A stretch of 25,532 nt of DNA from Polychytrium aggregatum (Eukaryota > Chytridiomycota > Chytridiomycetes > Polychytriales), in the NCBI RefSeq assembly GCF_025602895.1, contig NW_026516535.1:1-25532 (forward strand), written 5' to 3'. This document shows positions 7,738 through 19,100 of the stretch, in pieces. Position numbers and translations under genes: made by a program. Position 1 is the stretch's first letter, and each line of letters starts with the position of its first letter. Below the pieces are notes generated by a model. The model ran no database searches, was not told where the DNA came from, and saw nothing but the letters and a program-made list of their open reading frames with translations.

Positions 7738-10700
7738 CTATTCCATTTCCATCGGCGAGCGGCAAAACGGACAGGTTCCCTTCTGGAGGACCTGATAGCA
7801 CCATTCGTCCGAGAGAAAGAAGCGCTGGCACACGGCACACATCACCACTCGGGTCTCTGACCGCGCCATGCGATAGTACTCGTTTCTGATGCTGGCCTTG
7901 CCCCACTTCCGGATAAAGACCGAGTGGCGGTCCAGCTTCATGAGAGCCGTGCGGTTGAGCCGAGTTGGCATGTACACTGGATTGAGCCCTGCACCACCGG
8001 CCAGCCGAGAGCTATAGTCCTCGTCGCCAGACTCTTTGAGCAGAATCTCGGTGAGAGTATTGCCGTCCTCGCTGCGAGCATAGCTGTCGTAGGGCTTCTC
8101 GGACTCGATCAACTCCAGGGCTTCCTTCTCCGAGATGTCGGGGTCAAAGAGAAACTGAACCAGCGGCAAGTTGCAGTACGAGTAGTGCGAGTGAATCATA
8201 GGCTCCATGCAGTTGATGCAAAAGTCGCCCTTGAGATTAAAGTACGGATTGACGCTCGAGCACTGGAAGCACGACGGCAGGTGCTCCTCGTTGTCGACGA
8301 AGGGCTTGGCTCGGATAATGAGTGTGCCAACGTCGATGGCATCGGCCCACGGCTCGGGCACCCGGAGTGCCTGCATCTTCTCGTATGCATATCGCGCAAA
8401 CTTGAATGTGCCTAGGCTTTGCGAGATCTTGGTGATGGCATAGAGGACGTACACTCTCGACAGGCCCCTGGGCAGCACCGGGTTCTTGTTGAAGAAGTGC
8501 AGGATAAACTTGGCCATGCACAGGATCGACTCGGGCAGATGCGAGGTGAAAGGCTCGTCAATGTAGCGCTGCACAAAGTAGTAGGCGTAGTAGACGTCGG
8601 CCAGCTCCTGATACCGATAGAAGGCCACGACATCCTGGCGCTGCTTGAAGCCCAGCTCGTTGTACTCGACATTGGCGGGGATCTGCTCGAGCGTCTCCAT
8701 CGCCAGCATCCAGTAGTAATATGCGACATCGTCAAACTGCTTCTCGACGATGGCGTTGCGGGTCAGCTTCTCGAGCACCAGCACGGCCTCGGCAGCGCGC
8801 CCAGCCTTGCGGTAGTTGAGCTGTGCCTCGATGTATCGGCCGTTGGCGGCGAGCCAATTGGCGTAGGGCAGATAGATTTGCTCGTTGAACTCGGGGTGGG
8901 TCTCGGCCAGACGGAAGGCCTCGTCCCAGTGCTGAAGCTCGATGTGGAGGTTCAACAGATGGCCAATGTCCCCCATCTTGACGAGAGTCTCGGCCGCGTA
9001 GGCGTGGTGGTTGTGCTTGCGGAAAAAGTGTACGCAGCGGCTCAGGCTCTTGGTTTCGGCCTTGTTGAGACGACGGACGACCTCGATGAGCTTGTCGAGC
9101 CAGCCATTGGGTCCGAGGATGTTGATGGCCTGGATGTAGTCGCCGACTTCGATATAGGTGGTCGCCGCGGCGAGCAGATTGTTTTGGTCCTGCTGCATTT
9201 GCGCCTTTCGCTTGAGGATCTCCTCTCGGTTGGTGTTGGTTTCCTCGGCGATCTGGGTGGCGTACTCCCACATGTTGAGCTCGGTGTACATCTCGATGGC
9301 CTTTTGTGGATTCCCACCGCGCTTGAAGAGCCTTGCAGCCTGGACCGGAGCATATGAGTGAGGGGAGAGGGAGGAAGGGAGGGAGAAGGAGAGGGGAACG
9401 ACATGGCCTGGTGAACTCAAGTTTACCTTCAACAAGCCGCATGCTTCTCCATACTTTGGATGGCCGCGTGATTTCGTTGTGGCCTGTCCATGCTCATATT
9501 AAACCAGCAGTTGCTGTCGACATCAACCTACCTCGTGGTACCTGCCGCTGTAGGCCATGATCTCTCCCATCCAGATATCCTGCACCGCCGTGCCGTCGCT
9601 TTTGGTTCGCTCGATTTGCCCAATCAGATCAATGTACTGCAGATCCCTGATGCGCGTGAAAGACTTTCGGGCCACCTCAAGCTGCATGTTCTCCAGGGCC
9701 TCCATGGCGAGACGTTTCCAGTCGCTTTCGCTCACGCCCAGGCACGCAACTCGGTAGCCCTGCACATAGTCCTTCTTTTCGATGTACCGCTCCAACGAGG
9801 TCGAGTGCGGCACATCGATCGTGGACATGGAGTAGCTGTGCAGACAAAAGACTTTGGAGCCCTTGAAGCCCACGACAAAGCCCTGCATCTTCTGTTGGTG
9901 TGGGGCAAAGTTGTTTGCCTTGATGTTGAGCACGCCATTGCCGGAGAAGCACAGCATATCTTCCATCTCAGAGTTCCAGGCCACGCTGTTGGCGTTGGGC
10001 TCCTGGTAGAGCAGCTCCTTTGTTTTGGTGCTGTAGACGAGGCAGGTGTTGTGCTCGTCGACGATGGCCAGCTTGGTGCGGCCCATGCTGAGATCGAGGC
10101 ACCGAATCGAGGTCGATTGCTTGATGAACGGGATCGGGAAGGGGTTGTCGATGAAGATCTGCAGGATCTGTCCGTTCTTAAGTCCGATCTGCAGACCCTC
10201 TCGACCGGGCGGGCCGCCAATGACCTTGATGTACCGGATGAGTGCATCCAAGGTCCACTCACGCTCTTTCTCGCCGAGAAAGTTGTACATTTGCAGCTTC
10301 TTTTCGAGACACAGGATGATGTGCTGGGAGGTCACGACCAGGAGGTTGCAGTCGAGCTTCTTCTGCAGCTTCTCCTTGATGCGGTAGTGCATGTCCGTGG
10401 CGTCGTCGTGGAAGACCTCGTAAATGATCACCCGGTCGGGGAGCTGCACCGCAAGCCTGTCTTTATAGACAGCTATCTTCTTTACAAAATCACGGCACTT
10501 GATGCGAGCGCGCTGCTCGGTCGACAGGTGCTGGATGACCACGTCGGTCATGTTTTCACGGTAGGCATATCGATCATGGTAGAGCCCGTGGACGGTATTG
10601 AAGAGGATCTGGAAGACCGCTATCGTTCCGTCGTGGCAGCCCACAGCGACATAGTTCTGCTGCGGCTTGACCTTGCAGCACCAGACCCAGTTCTCACGCT

Positions 10701-12036
10701 CACAGACGACGCCGAGCCGGATGCCCTCGCTCGTCCACAAGGTTGCCTTGCGGTCAGACCCGCCCATGACGACATACTCGCCGCTTGGGAAGAACGAGAC
10801 ACAGCACGGATCGTAGTTGAGGTTGCGGTCCTTGCCGATTTGGCGGCCGTTTGCCTGGAAGAACGACAGCTTTTGGCTCCAGTCGGCGACCGCCAGGACC
10901 TCATAGTCACGATCGGCGCTGGGGCAAAATGCCAACGACCAAATGGGCGATGTGCCGCGCTCGATCCGGACCTTTTCGTCGCCGTTCTTGTTTCGGATCG
11001 AGACATTGCCGTTGAACATGCCCAGAGCAAAGCACTGGCCGTCGCTTGTCCAAGAGACCGCCAGGATGCGCGAAGAGACCTTGTGCGTGAACAACGAAGG
11101 ACATGAGTGAGTGTGCAAGTGTGCAAGTGTGCAAGTGTACTGGTGTGCAAGTGCGCAAGTGTCGAGTGATGCCGTAAAGCGCTGTTGTCGTGGAAGTGCG
11201 ATTATGGACCCGAGTCGAATGTCATTGGCGCGGAAAGCTAGATGACAGGCCTCTGTGCGGAAGCGATGCTGATTTGGGCAGCGTCGACATCAAAGAGCGC
11301 ATCTGACGCTGCCGCCGCCCGCTATCCGAGGGAAGAGCGCCTGATCTCTGCATCCTCATATTTTGGTCATTCTCCTCGCCACCATTCTCATACCCACACT
11401 CGGCAGCTCACCTTATATTTCGAGACTGACTTTTGCTCAGGCGACCACAGCCCAAAGTCCGAGGTCGAGCACGACACGACCATGCTCGATGCCGGATTGC
11501 ACGCGACGGCCTGAATCGGGTCGTTGTGGGAAAACTTGAGGACGCCCTCGAGTTTGGGGCTCCAGATGATGACCTGCTTGTCGGCGCCGCCAGACACGAA
11601 ACGCTTGCCATCTGGAGCATAGTCGACGCAGTAGACGGTGTCCTTGTGAGCCTTGAGGGCCTGGATCAGCTCCCCAGACATGGAATCGTAGACGAGCACC
11701 TCGTGCCCTGCTGCGGCGATGATCTGGGTGCCATCAGGACGAAAGGTCAAATCGTAGATGGGCTGCGATGATCCGGTGCGGTCTTGGACCTGCGATGGTG
11801 TTGGGCATAACGGGCAGGGGGAGAAGACGAGCCAGAGTGTGAGAAGGCAAGCGAGACGGGGCAGCGTTGACCATCTTGGTCATGGCGATTTCGTTCTGGC
11901 TGGATCTCGCGTCACAATCCGTGAGCCCAACGAACGGAGGGAAAAGTGGGCGTGCAGGATTGCCAACTACAGGGCAGCCAGCACAGCAAGAGTGTCTCAA
12001 GCGAACCTTATCAGACCACGTCGGGACGGTACGCAT
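7738..12036 (-). CDS. IFT122: Intraflagellar transport protein IFT122 (IFT-A complex)
   Basis: Four exons (12036-12007, 11789-11412, 11079-9532, 9339-7738) join in phase to 1185 residues, matching the family length of about 1180-1240. The start [10 protein letters not shown] is typical. The N-terminal half is a WD40 propeller region with family phrases such as [68 protein letters not shown] and [20 protein letters not shown]. Exon 4 encodes the helical TPR-like solenoid, beginning [18 protein letters not shown]. The C-terminus carries zinc-ligand pairs: C1009-x2-C1012 with C1026-x2-C1029, and C1153-x2-C1156 with C1175-x2-C1178. IFT122 is a core subunit of the retrograde IFT-A train, needed for cilia and flagella. 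Its presence argues for a flagellated life stage. The third, solenoid-side intron (9340-9531) falls between propeller and solenoid parts. No frameshift was seen. Confidence 0.97.
11102..11165. repeat. 8-bp tandem repeat in IFT122 intron 2
   Basis: About six copies of TGCAAGTG with substitutions lie just beyond the exon 3 acceptor of IFT122, inside the 332-nt intron. It makes false open frames on both strands (His/Thr/Leu-rich on the minus strand). Confidence 0.85.
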
Positions 12037-12443
12037 CTCTGGCGCAAGATATAGACGCGGGAATGGTGCTGGTGCAGAGGCCGATGCGGACGAAAACGGC
12101 CGAGTGGGACTGGAGATCGAATCGCCGACAGACGCAGACGTAGAGGCAGACGCAGACGAAGAGATGTGTATTGAAGCGAGAGGGCGCAAAGAGGGAGCAG
12201 TCAGAGAGGCGGCGGCGGCAGATCCTGGGTCGTATTGGCGGGCACAGCAGAGAGTATAGGAGGCCGGCATCCACTCAACCAGGCTCAGGAAGCGAGGTCC
12301 AATTTGGCGCTCTGGTCCACTCCGGCGGAGGTCGAGACGCAACCATACTTGAATATGCGAGAAACAGCCACGATGTATTCTCACAACCAATGCAATAGAT
12401 CGCGACACTCGGCGGATTCAACCAGGCCTGGTTGTGGTAAGGC
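12037..12443. other. Intergenic region upstream of IFT122
   Basis: This stretch of 407 bp lies between the start of IFT122 and the stop of the WD40 gene, both on the minus strand. It should hold the IFT122 promoter and the WD40 3' UTR. A GACGCA-rich simple repeat lies near 12125-12165. No clear regulatory site or gene was recognised. Confidence 0.4.
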
Positions 12444-15400
12444 TCAAGCGCCTCGCTTGCGGAACCACTTGAAGAGCCCCTGGAGTTTGGAAGCCTCGAG
12501 TATCTTCAGTTCCCCTTTGGCTTTTCTGGCTTCTCCTTCAGCCTGTCTTGCTGCTTCAGCCTGTCTTGCTGCTTCAGCCTGTCTTGCTGCTTCAGCCTGT
12601 CTTGCTGCTTCAATCTCTCGGACTTGCTCTTCATAGAGGGCTGTTGCGGCAGTTCGAGCTTGTTTGTAGGATGCGATGTGCGCGTGGATCTCGGGAGTGT
12701 CGAGATGGATGGGCTAATGTGGTGGAGATGTTAGCATGAGTCGCGGAAAGCAGAATGATGATGTGAACTTACCGTGACAATAGTAGGGCGGAGTGGAATG
12801 GCGCTGCTGAACAGGACGAGTGCACCCGATGGAGTGAAGAGGTGGAAGCTCCAATCGCCAAAGAGGGCCAGTGGGATCATGGCAGCGTTCTTGCCATGAC
12901 GGATCCACGGGGACTGTCCGCTATCACTCCCAACCCACTCGGATGAACCAGGTGGAGCGAACGCATCGACAAAGTTGCGGGGAGATTCGTTGGAACGAAC
13001 AAATGTGTCGCCTGCACGGACCCAGATGATTTCTGCGTCGGAATAATCACGGGACTTGATCGAGTTGCCATCGGGAGAGATCGTTACAAAGTTGACTTGG
13101 TTTAAGTGTCCGTCAAGAGTCTGGTTCACCTGGCCCGTGGTAGTATCCCACACTTTGATGGCCTTGTCTTTAGAACCAGAGACAATCCACTTGCCATCAG
13201 GTGAGATTGCGACCGAGTTGACCCAACTGGTGTGTCCCTTGAGGGTGTGCTTCAGCCGGCCAGTGGCGGCATCCCACATCTTGATGGTGCTGTCACCAGA
13301 ACCAGAGACGACCCACCTGCCATCCGGTGAGATTACCACTGAGCGCACATAGCCTGTGTGTCCCTCGAGGGTGTGTTTCACTTGGCCCGTGGTGGCATCC
13401 CATACCTTGATGGTCTTGTCCACCGAGCCAGAGACAATCCACTTGCCATCAGGTGAGATCGCCACGGAGAACACACTGGCTGTATGTCCCTCGAGAGTGT
13501 GCTTCAACTGGCCAGTGGTGGCATCCCACATCTTGATGGTGCTGTCACCAGAACCAGAGACGATCCACCTGCCATCAGGTGAGATCGCCACGGAGAACAC
13601 ACTGCCTGTGTGTCCCTCGAGGGTGTGTTTCACTTGGCCCGTGGTGGCATCCCATACCTTGATGGTCTTGTCCACCGAGCCAGAGACAATCCACTTGCCA
13701 TCAGGTGAGATCGCCACGGAGAACACACTGGCTGTATGTCCCTCGAGAGTGTGTTTCACTTGGCCCGTGGTGGCATCCCACATCTTGATGGTGCTGTCAC
13801 CAGAACCAGAGACGATCCACCTGCCATCGGGTGAGATTGCCACTGAGCGCACATAGCCTGTGTGTCCCTCGAGGGTGTGCTTCACTTGGCCCGTGGTGGC
13901 ATCCCATACCTTGATGGTCTTGTCCACCGAGCCAGAGACAATCCACTTGCCATCAGGTGAGATCACGACAGAATTGACGCCGTCCGTGTGTCCCTCGAGA
14001 GTGTGCTTCAACTGGCCAGTGGTGGCATCCCACACCTTGATTGTATTGTCGCCGGAACCGGAGGCAATCCACTTGCCATCGGGTGAGATCGCCACGGAGC
14101 GCACTTCTCTTGTGTGTCCAAAGAGGATGTCCTTCAACTGGCCTGTGGTGGCATCCCACACCTTGATGGTCTCGTCCCAAGAGCCAGAGACAATCCACTT
14201 GCCATCGGGTGAGATCGCCACGGAGGTCACCCTGTCTGTGTGTCCCTCGAGGGTGTGCTTCAACTGACCTGTGGTGGCATCCCACACCTTGATGGTCTCG
14301 TCCCAAGAGCCAGAGACAATCCACTTGCCATCGGGTGAGATTGCCACAGAATTCACCCGGTTCTTGTGATCGGCAAGCGTCATCTCACACGGATCCCAGG
14401 TGGGTGCTGGACCGCAAGTGACCAGGAACGGGATCTTGTCCTCGAGCTGGGTGGCATATGTCTTGTAGATCGCCGTCTCCTTCGGTGTGAATGCATACCC
14501 CGAGTTGTACACCTGTGGCGCACTCTTGATGATCGGATAGGCAAACTCGCGGATGAATCGATACGTGTCCTTGACCAGTTCCTTCGTGGTGTCGTCGACG
14601 ATGGTGCTGGGTGCCTTGGCGATCACTCCTCGCAGCACAGCCAGTTGCTCGATGATCGGCTTGACCACATGTGTGAGCGACCCACACTCGAGCCAGAAGA
14701 ACACATGAGTCTTGACGAACCGAGTGAGCACCGCTGCCACATCGACCATCTCGGCCGACTGCCAAATCGGACTCGACTCGGCCTCTCCTTCCACACACCA
14801 CACAAAGTGTGTGATCCAGTGCGCGACGCTGTATCGCAGCGACGGTGTGATCTTGACTGCGACCCTGTCCTCGAGGTCTGGGATCTTGTCGTGAAAGTCG
14901 TAGATATCGCAGATGTTGATCACTGGCTCGTGCGAGAGGATCACTCCGAGACATCCCTTGGCAAACACCGTGTGGAACGAGTCCGACACATGCCACGGAT
15001 GGCCAGTCGATGCGTCGCCGAGGAGATAGTCCGCCACCGACTTGTGGTTGAACTTGACCTCGGTGTTGGTGGACTGGCTGTCTCGGGGACCCAATCCATT
15101 AGCGCCAGGATCGAGGACCAGACTGAGGCTCGTGAGACACTCGCGAACGACGCCGATCTCGAGTCCAAACACATCGGCGATTATCTGTGGGGTCAGGATC
15201 GACTGGGCCGTGGCAATCGCCGACACCACCGTGACCAGCTCGGCCGGGTGGCTCGACTGCGAGTGGATCTTGGCGAATGCTTGGGTGCAGTACTCTATTG
15301 GATTCTCGCAGCTTTGAGGGATAGGGAGACAAAACTGGACTCGTGGCTCGTACTGATCTTGCTTCGGCTGGGCGGCGACGTGCACGGCGTCCTCCCGTCG

Positions 15401-16000
15401 CTCAATTGCATTGGAAGCTTCGTGGATTCCGGTGGAAAGACGAGAAGGAACAACAGAGCTGCGCGAATGACCAGGCATTCTCAGCCCAGAAACCGAGGAA
15501 GACGCCGCGAAGGCACTGGGTGCATACGATGGGATTGAGCTCATATGGCTTGTAATCGATCTTTCATTTGCATCGTTGAAGAAAGGGGCAGCATATTGTA
15601 TGACCGGCTCGGCTAACGATCGCTCACTTGGAAGCAGTGGGTAGCTTCCTGGTTGGTTGCTTGGCGGAAGATACGGCAGTGCATCATATGGCTGACGATA
15701 TTGAGGAGGAAATGGCGGTAGGTCGTCGGGTTCAAGATATTTCGGAAGATACGATGATGGATACGAGAGCGGATATTGCGGGGCAGTTGGTGGGTCGGTT
15801 GGTGGATCATTCGACGGATTGGCTGGCGTGGAATATCGAAACGACACAGGACTGAGTTCAAGCACATTGCTCATGTCCTCCTCAGCCAGAGCAGCTGTCA
15901 TGTTCGGACGGAGAATGCCGACAAGGCAGATGAGGCAAGGAGAACGCAGATGAGGCAAGGAGATGCGACAGGATTGGGGCAGGCGAGGCAAGGTGGCCAT
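12444..16000 (-). CDS. NACHT-less NLR-like WD40 propeller protein with charged helical tail
   Basis: Exon 1 is 16000-12773 and exon 2 is 12713-12444. They join by a 59-nt GT..AG intron to 1165 residues, using the first in-frame ATG; an ATG at 15901 is an alternative that removes 33 residues partly encoded by a 20-bp duplication. In order: a Pro/Tyr-rich disordered region (about 40-150); a winged-helix-like segment (LTPQIIADVFGLEIGVVREC) followed by NHKSVADYLL near residue 319, the pattern that follows NACHT in fungal NACHT-WD40 NLRs; a helical region; ten WD40 repeats (540-960) of 42 residues, plus a degenerate eleventh; and an exon-2 tail (1077-1165). The tail has four EAARQA hexamers and ends LQGLFKWFRKRGA, which is basic and amphipathic. 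No P-loop is present, so this is not a complete NLR. The likely role is ligand recognition or partner binding with the adjacent divergent TIR-NB-ARC-TPR gene (inference). Confidence 0.85.
12539..12610. repeat. 18-bp tandem repeat encoding EAARQA, 4 copies
   Basis: Four consecutive perfect copies of CAGCCTGTCTTGCTGCTT (plus strand) lie in exon 2 of the WD40 gene. On the minus strand each encodes Glu-Ala-Ala-Arg-Gln-Ala. The period is in frame, so copy-number change would lengthen or shorten the helix without a frameshift. Confidence 0.95.
13121..14383 (-). repeat. Ten tandem 126-bp WD40 repeats (homogenised array)
   Basis: Repeat starts, in coding direction, are at 14383 (43 residues), then 14254, 14128, 14002, 13876, 13750, 13624, 13498, 13372 and 13246. 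The consensus backbone SVAISPDGKWIVSGS..IKVWDATTGQ is nearly invariant. Variation falls at the two residues after EGHT (DR, RE, DG, GY, AS, GS, AS, GY, SW in repeats 2-10) and the residue after SGS (W, W, G, V, G, V, G, V, G, K). The segment 13352-13501 is identical to 13604-13753, a 252-bp offset, showing recent duplication or conversion of a two-repeat block. Confidence 0.95.
15926..15965. repeat. 20-bp direct duplication near the WD40 gene start
   Basis: The segment GCAGATGAGGCAAGGAGA occurs twice in tandem with a 20-bp period. It lies between the two candidate start codons of the WD40 gene (15901 and 16000), so residues encoded there are doubtful. Confidence 0.85.
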
Positions 16001-16125
16001 GACCAAGAGGCGATGTCAAGGACATCGATGTGCTCCGCCACCCGCACCAGTTCGTCTCCATCATCGTGGCCAGCCTCTCTGCCCGCTTGCTCGGCCATCG
16101 CCAGTCCAACGATACCCATCCGGCC
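16001..16125. promoter_or_regulatory. Shared head-to-head promoter of the WD40 and TIR genes
   Basis: Only 125 bp (or 224 bp if the WD40 gene starts at 15901) separate the start codons of two divergent genes. Transcription of both must start within this segment or inside the facing 5' end. No TATA box was seen. Co-regulation is inferred from the spacing alone. Confidence 0.55.
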
Positions 16126-19100
16126 ATGTTGACCGCCACCAGCAGCCGGCTCTACGCCTGCAACAACCACGGCCCCGACCACGACCTGTTCCTCTCGTAC
16201 CGGGTCGCCACCGATGCAGACACCGCCAGGGAACTCAAGCAGATGCTCTCCTTGGCTGCCCTCCGTCGATACGGCAAACCGCTTGCTGTCTTCCACGATG
16301 TCGACTGCCTCGTCGACGCCCGCGACTGGCGAGACGGCTTTCTTGGTGCCCTCCCCAAGAGCAAGGTCGTTATCCTCCTCCTCAGCCAGGCTTCGATGGA
16401 CCTGATGAAGGACAAGGTCCTCTCGAGCCAGGAGGACAATGTCGTCCTCGAAATCAAGACCGCCCTCGACCTCAAGGATGCCAATCCCGCTCTGCCTGTC
16501 CTTCCCCTTGGAATCGCCACCAAGGAGACCAAGGACGGCGTCGATGTCTTCACTCCCTTCCTACCGCACAAGGTGTCTCTCCCCGACGACCCGGCCTTTG
16601 CCTCGGTCAAGGAAACCCTCGGCAGAATGAACCAGATCCAGATGTTTGGCATTCGTCCCGACCAGATGCACCAGCGAGTCTATCGCATCCTCAACCTGCT
16701 CCACCCCGTGCAAGTCGATTCCGCCACCAAAATCGCACTCTACGACTCGCTCTTCTGCGACTCCAAGTTCCGAGTCGATCCCGCCCACCTCGACACCTTG
16801 CTCAAGCAGCTCACCCTGACTGGCCGCGCCGTCATCTCGGGCATGGGCGGCATGGGCAAGTCCGTCCTGGCCCTCCAGATTCTCCATTTCATGATGGGCA
16901 CCCTCGACGTCAGCAACAAGGACGACCTCAAAACCGTCAAAGACGAGACCATCGGCATCAAGCCGCAGTACAACCAAGTCTTTTGGATCAACTGCTCGAC
17001 CGAGTCGACTGCCCTCGATGGGCTGTGCGAACTGTTTGATGGTGTCGAGCCAGAGAAGGTCAAGAAGCATGCCGCCAAGTTCCTCGCCAACACTCACGGC
17101 TATCTCCTGGTGCTCGACAATGTCGACGACATCAGCGTGGTCGACTCTGTGTTTGAGCACTCCAAGTCGGTCGGGTTCAGCGGCGATGTGGTGGTGACGA
17201 CCCGGCTGGCCTCGCTGCCTCCCGGTGCATTCGCCAGTGCTCTCAAAGCCAAGAACCCTGGATACAGACACGACCCACTCCGCCTGGGTAACTGGGACGA
17301 TGCAACCACGCTCGATTACATCCAGAAGATCTCTCCAATCTTCTCTGAAAAGGTAGGGGCGGACGCAACAAATGAGACGCTGAAGCGAATCATGACCAAG
17401 ATCGACGGATATCCGCTCGTTATTCAGACATTCATGACCTTCTACGAGAACAACGAGGTGCCGCTGTCCGAGATCGAGCGGCTGTTCTCCAAGGTCCTCG
17501 AGGAGCAGGAAGGCGAGGACGAGACTCGGTCGTCGCTCAAGGTGATTGTGGATCTGTCGCTGGACTCGATTATGAAGCGAGGGAATGAAGGCATCGAGGC
17601 AGCCAGGCTGTTCGGTGCCCTCAGTCTGGTGGCGCCGACCAACATCCAGTTCGAGTTGATCAAGGAGATCGTGCAGAAGATGGAGCTCAAGACCGATGGT
17701 GAGTTGTGCTGCGTGGAGATGCACACAGGATGCGACTGAGCACCGCGGCTGCGTGTTGCTGACATTGTCTCATCACAGTGACTGATCTGATCAAGATGGT
17801 GATCCAAAGCGGCCTTCTCCGAAGCGGAGCCGAAGGGCTGTACTCGACCCACTCGCTCACCCAGCAGTTAGCTCGAAGCTACATCAGTCAACACGGAGAG
17901 CTGAGGGTCGAGGACATTGAGGATGCCACGGGCGGGGCACTGCTTCAGTTGACCGTATCGCTGCTTGCAGATGCCTATCCCTATGCCGGGCATCTTGACC
18001 GCTTTGCATCGCTGGCGGTTCCAGATCGATACACAAAGTATCTCCACCAAGCGACTATCTACCGCATTGCATCCATGGCAGAGACCCGTGGCTTCTTTGG
18101 CAAGGCAAGAGATGTCTACGAGCCGTACGTTGACCGATGCGCCGAGTTTTACGGCAGACGCCAGCACCCAGAAGTTGCCACTGCAATGCACTATCTCGGC
18201 GATGTCGTGTATTACCAGGGTGACTACGGGTCTGCCTCCAAGCACTACGAGGAGGCACTCGGCATCTTCAACGAGATCTATGGTCCGCACCGTTATCTGC
18301 CGGCTGCCACTACGATCCAAAATATGGGCAATGTCGCGTACAAACAGGGTGACTACGAAACGGCCCTTGCGTATTTCAAAGAGGCCCAAGAGTTCTTCAT
18401 CGAGATGTACGGCACTCGCGAACATGCCAATGTCGCCGCCACGAACTATTCTCTCGGCCAAGTCGCCAACTCACAGGGCCACTACGAGGCCGCACAGGCC
18501 TACTATCAAGAGGCGCTGGAGATCGAATCCAAGGTATATGGCGGCCGGGACCATCCCGAGGTGGCTACCACGATCCGTCAGTTGGGCAGTGTGGCCAATG
18601 CCCAGGGCAACTACGATGCCGCACTGGCATACTACCAAGAGGTCCTTGCCACGTACACGAAGGCGTACGGCACACGAGAGCACCCTTCAGTTGCCACCAC
18701 GCTCTTTGAGATGGGTAATGTTGCGTTTTCGCAGGACAATATCGAGGCCGCCTTCGCATACTACCAAGAGGCCCTCGACATCAAGACCAAGGCGTACGGC
18801 ACACGCAAACACCCTGAAGTCGGCATAATCATCCACCGCCTGGGTAAAGTCGTGCAGTCTCGAGGCGACTATGATCAAGCCGAGGCACTGTACCAGGAGG
18901 CTCTCAGTATTGGACTCGAAGCGTTCAAGTCTCGGATCCACGAGCATGTTGCACTTGTCCTTGATGCCTCGGGGACGCTAAAGTGCCTCCAAGGCGAGTT
19001 GGCCGAGGCCCAGAGTCTTCTCCAGGAGGCCCTTGACATCTTCACCCAGGTGTACAAAACACGCAAGCACCCCGATGTTGCAACAACTCTCCGCAATCTG

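Noticed and set aside
9490..11106. 538-residue open frame on the plus strand
   Set aside because: Exact antisense of IFT122 exon 3; its composition (Asp/Val/Leu/His-rich) is the usual mirror of a GC-rich coding exon.
13121..14383. CRISPR-like array
   Set aside because: The 126-bp units are contiguous coding WD40 repeats without spacers.
14366..15538. 390-residue plus-strand frame over the WD40 gene, and plus-strand frames over 13056-14267
   Set aside because: Antisense shadows of the WD40 gene; the 42-residue periodicity is simply the WD40 array read backwards.
16030..16125. N-terminal extension of the TIR protein to 16030
   Set aside because: The frame is open but begins with GTG and contains no ATG before 16126.
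16126..16480. Idea that the TIR domain is catalytically dead
   Set aside because: I first aligned the catalytic Glu with the LPKS segment; comparison with SARM1 places it at Glu109, which is present.
16561..17724. 387-residue minus-strand frame
   Set aside because: Antisense of the NB-ARC exon, which has all its NTPase motifs in order on the plus strand.
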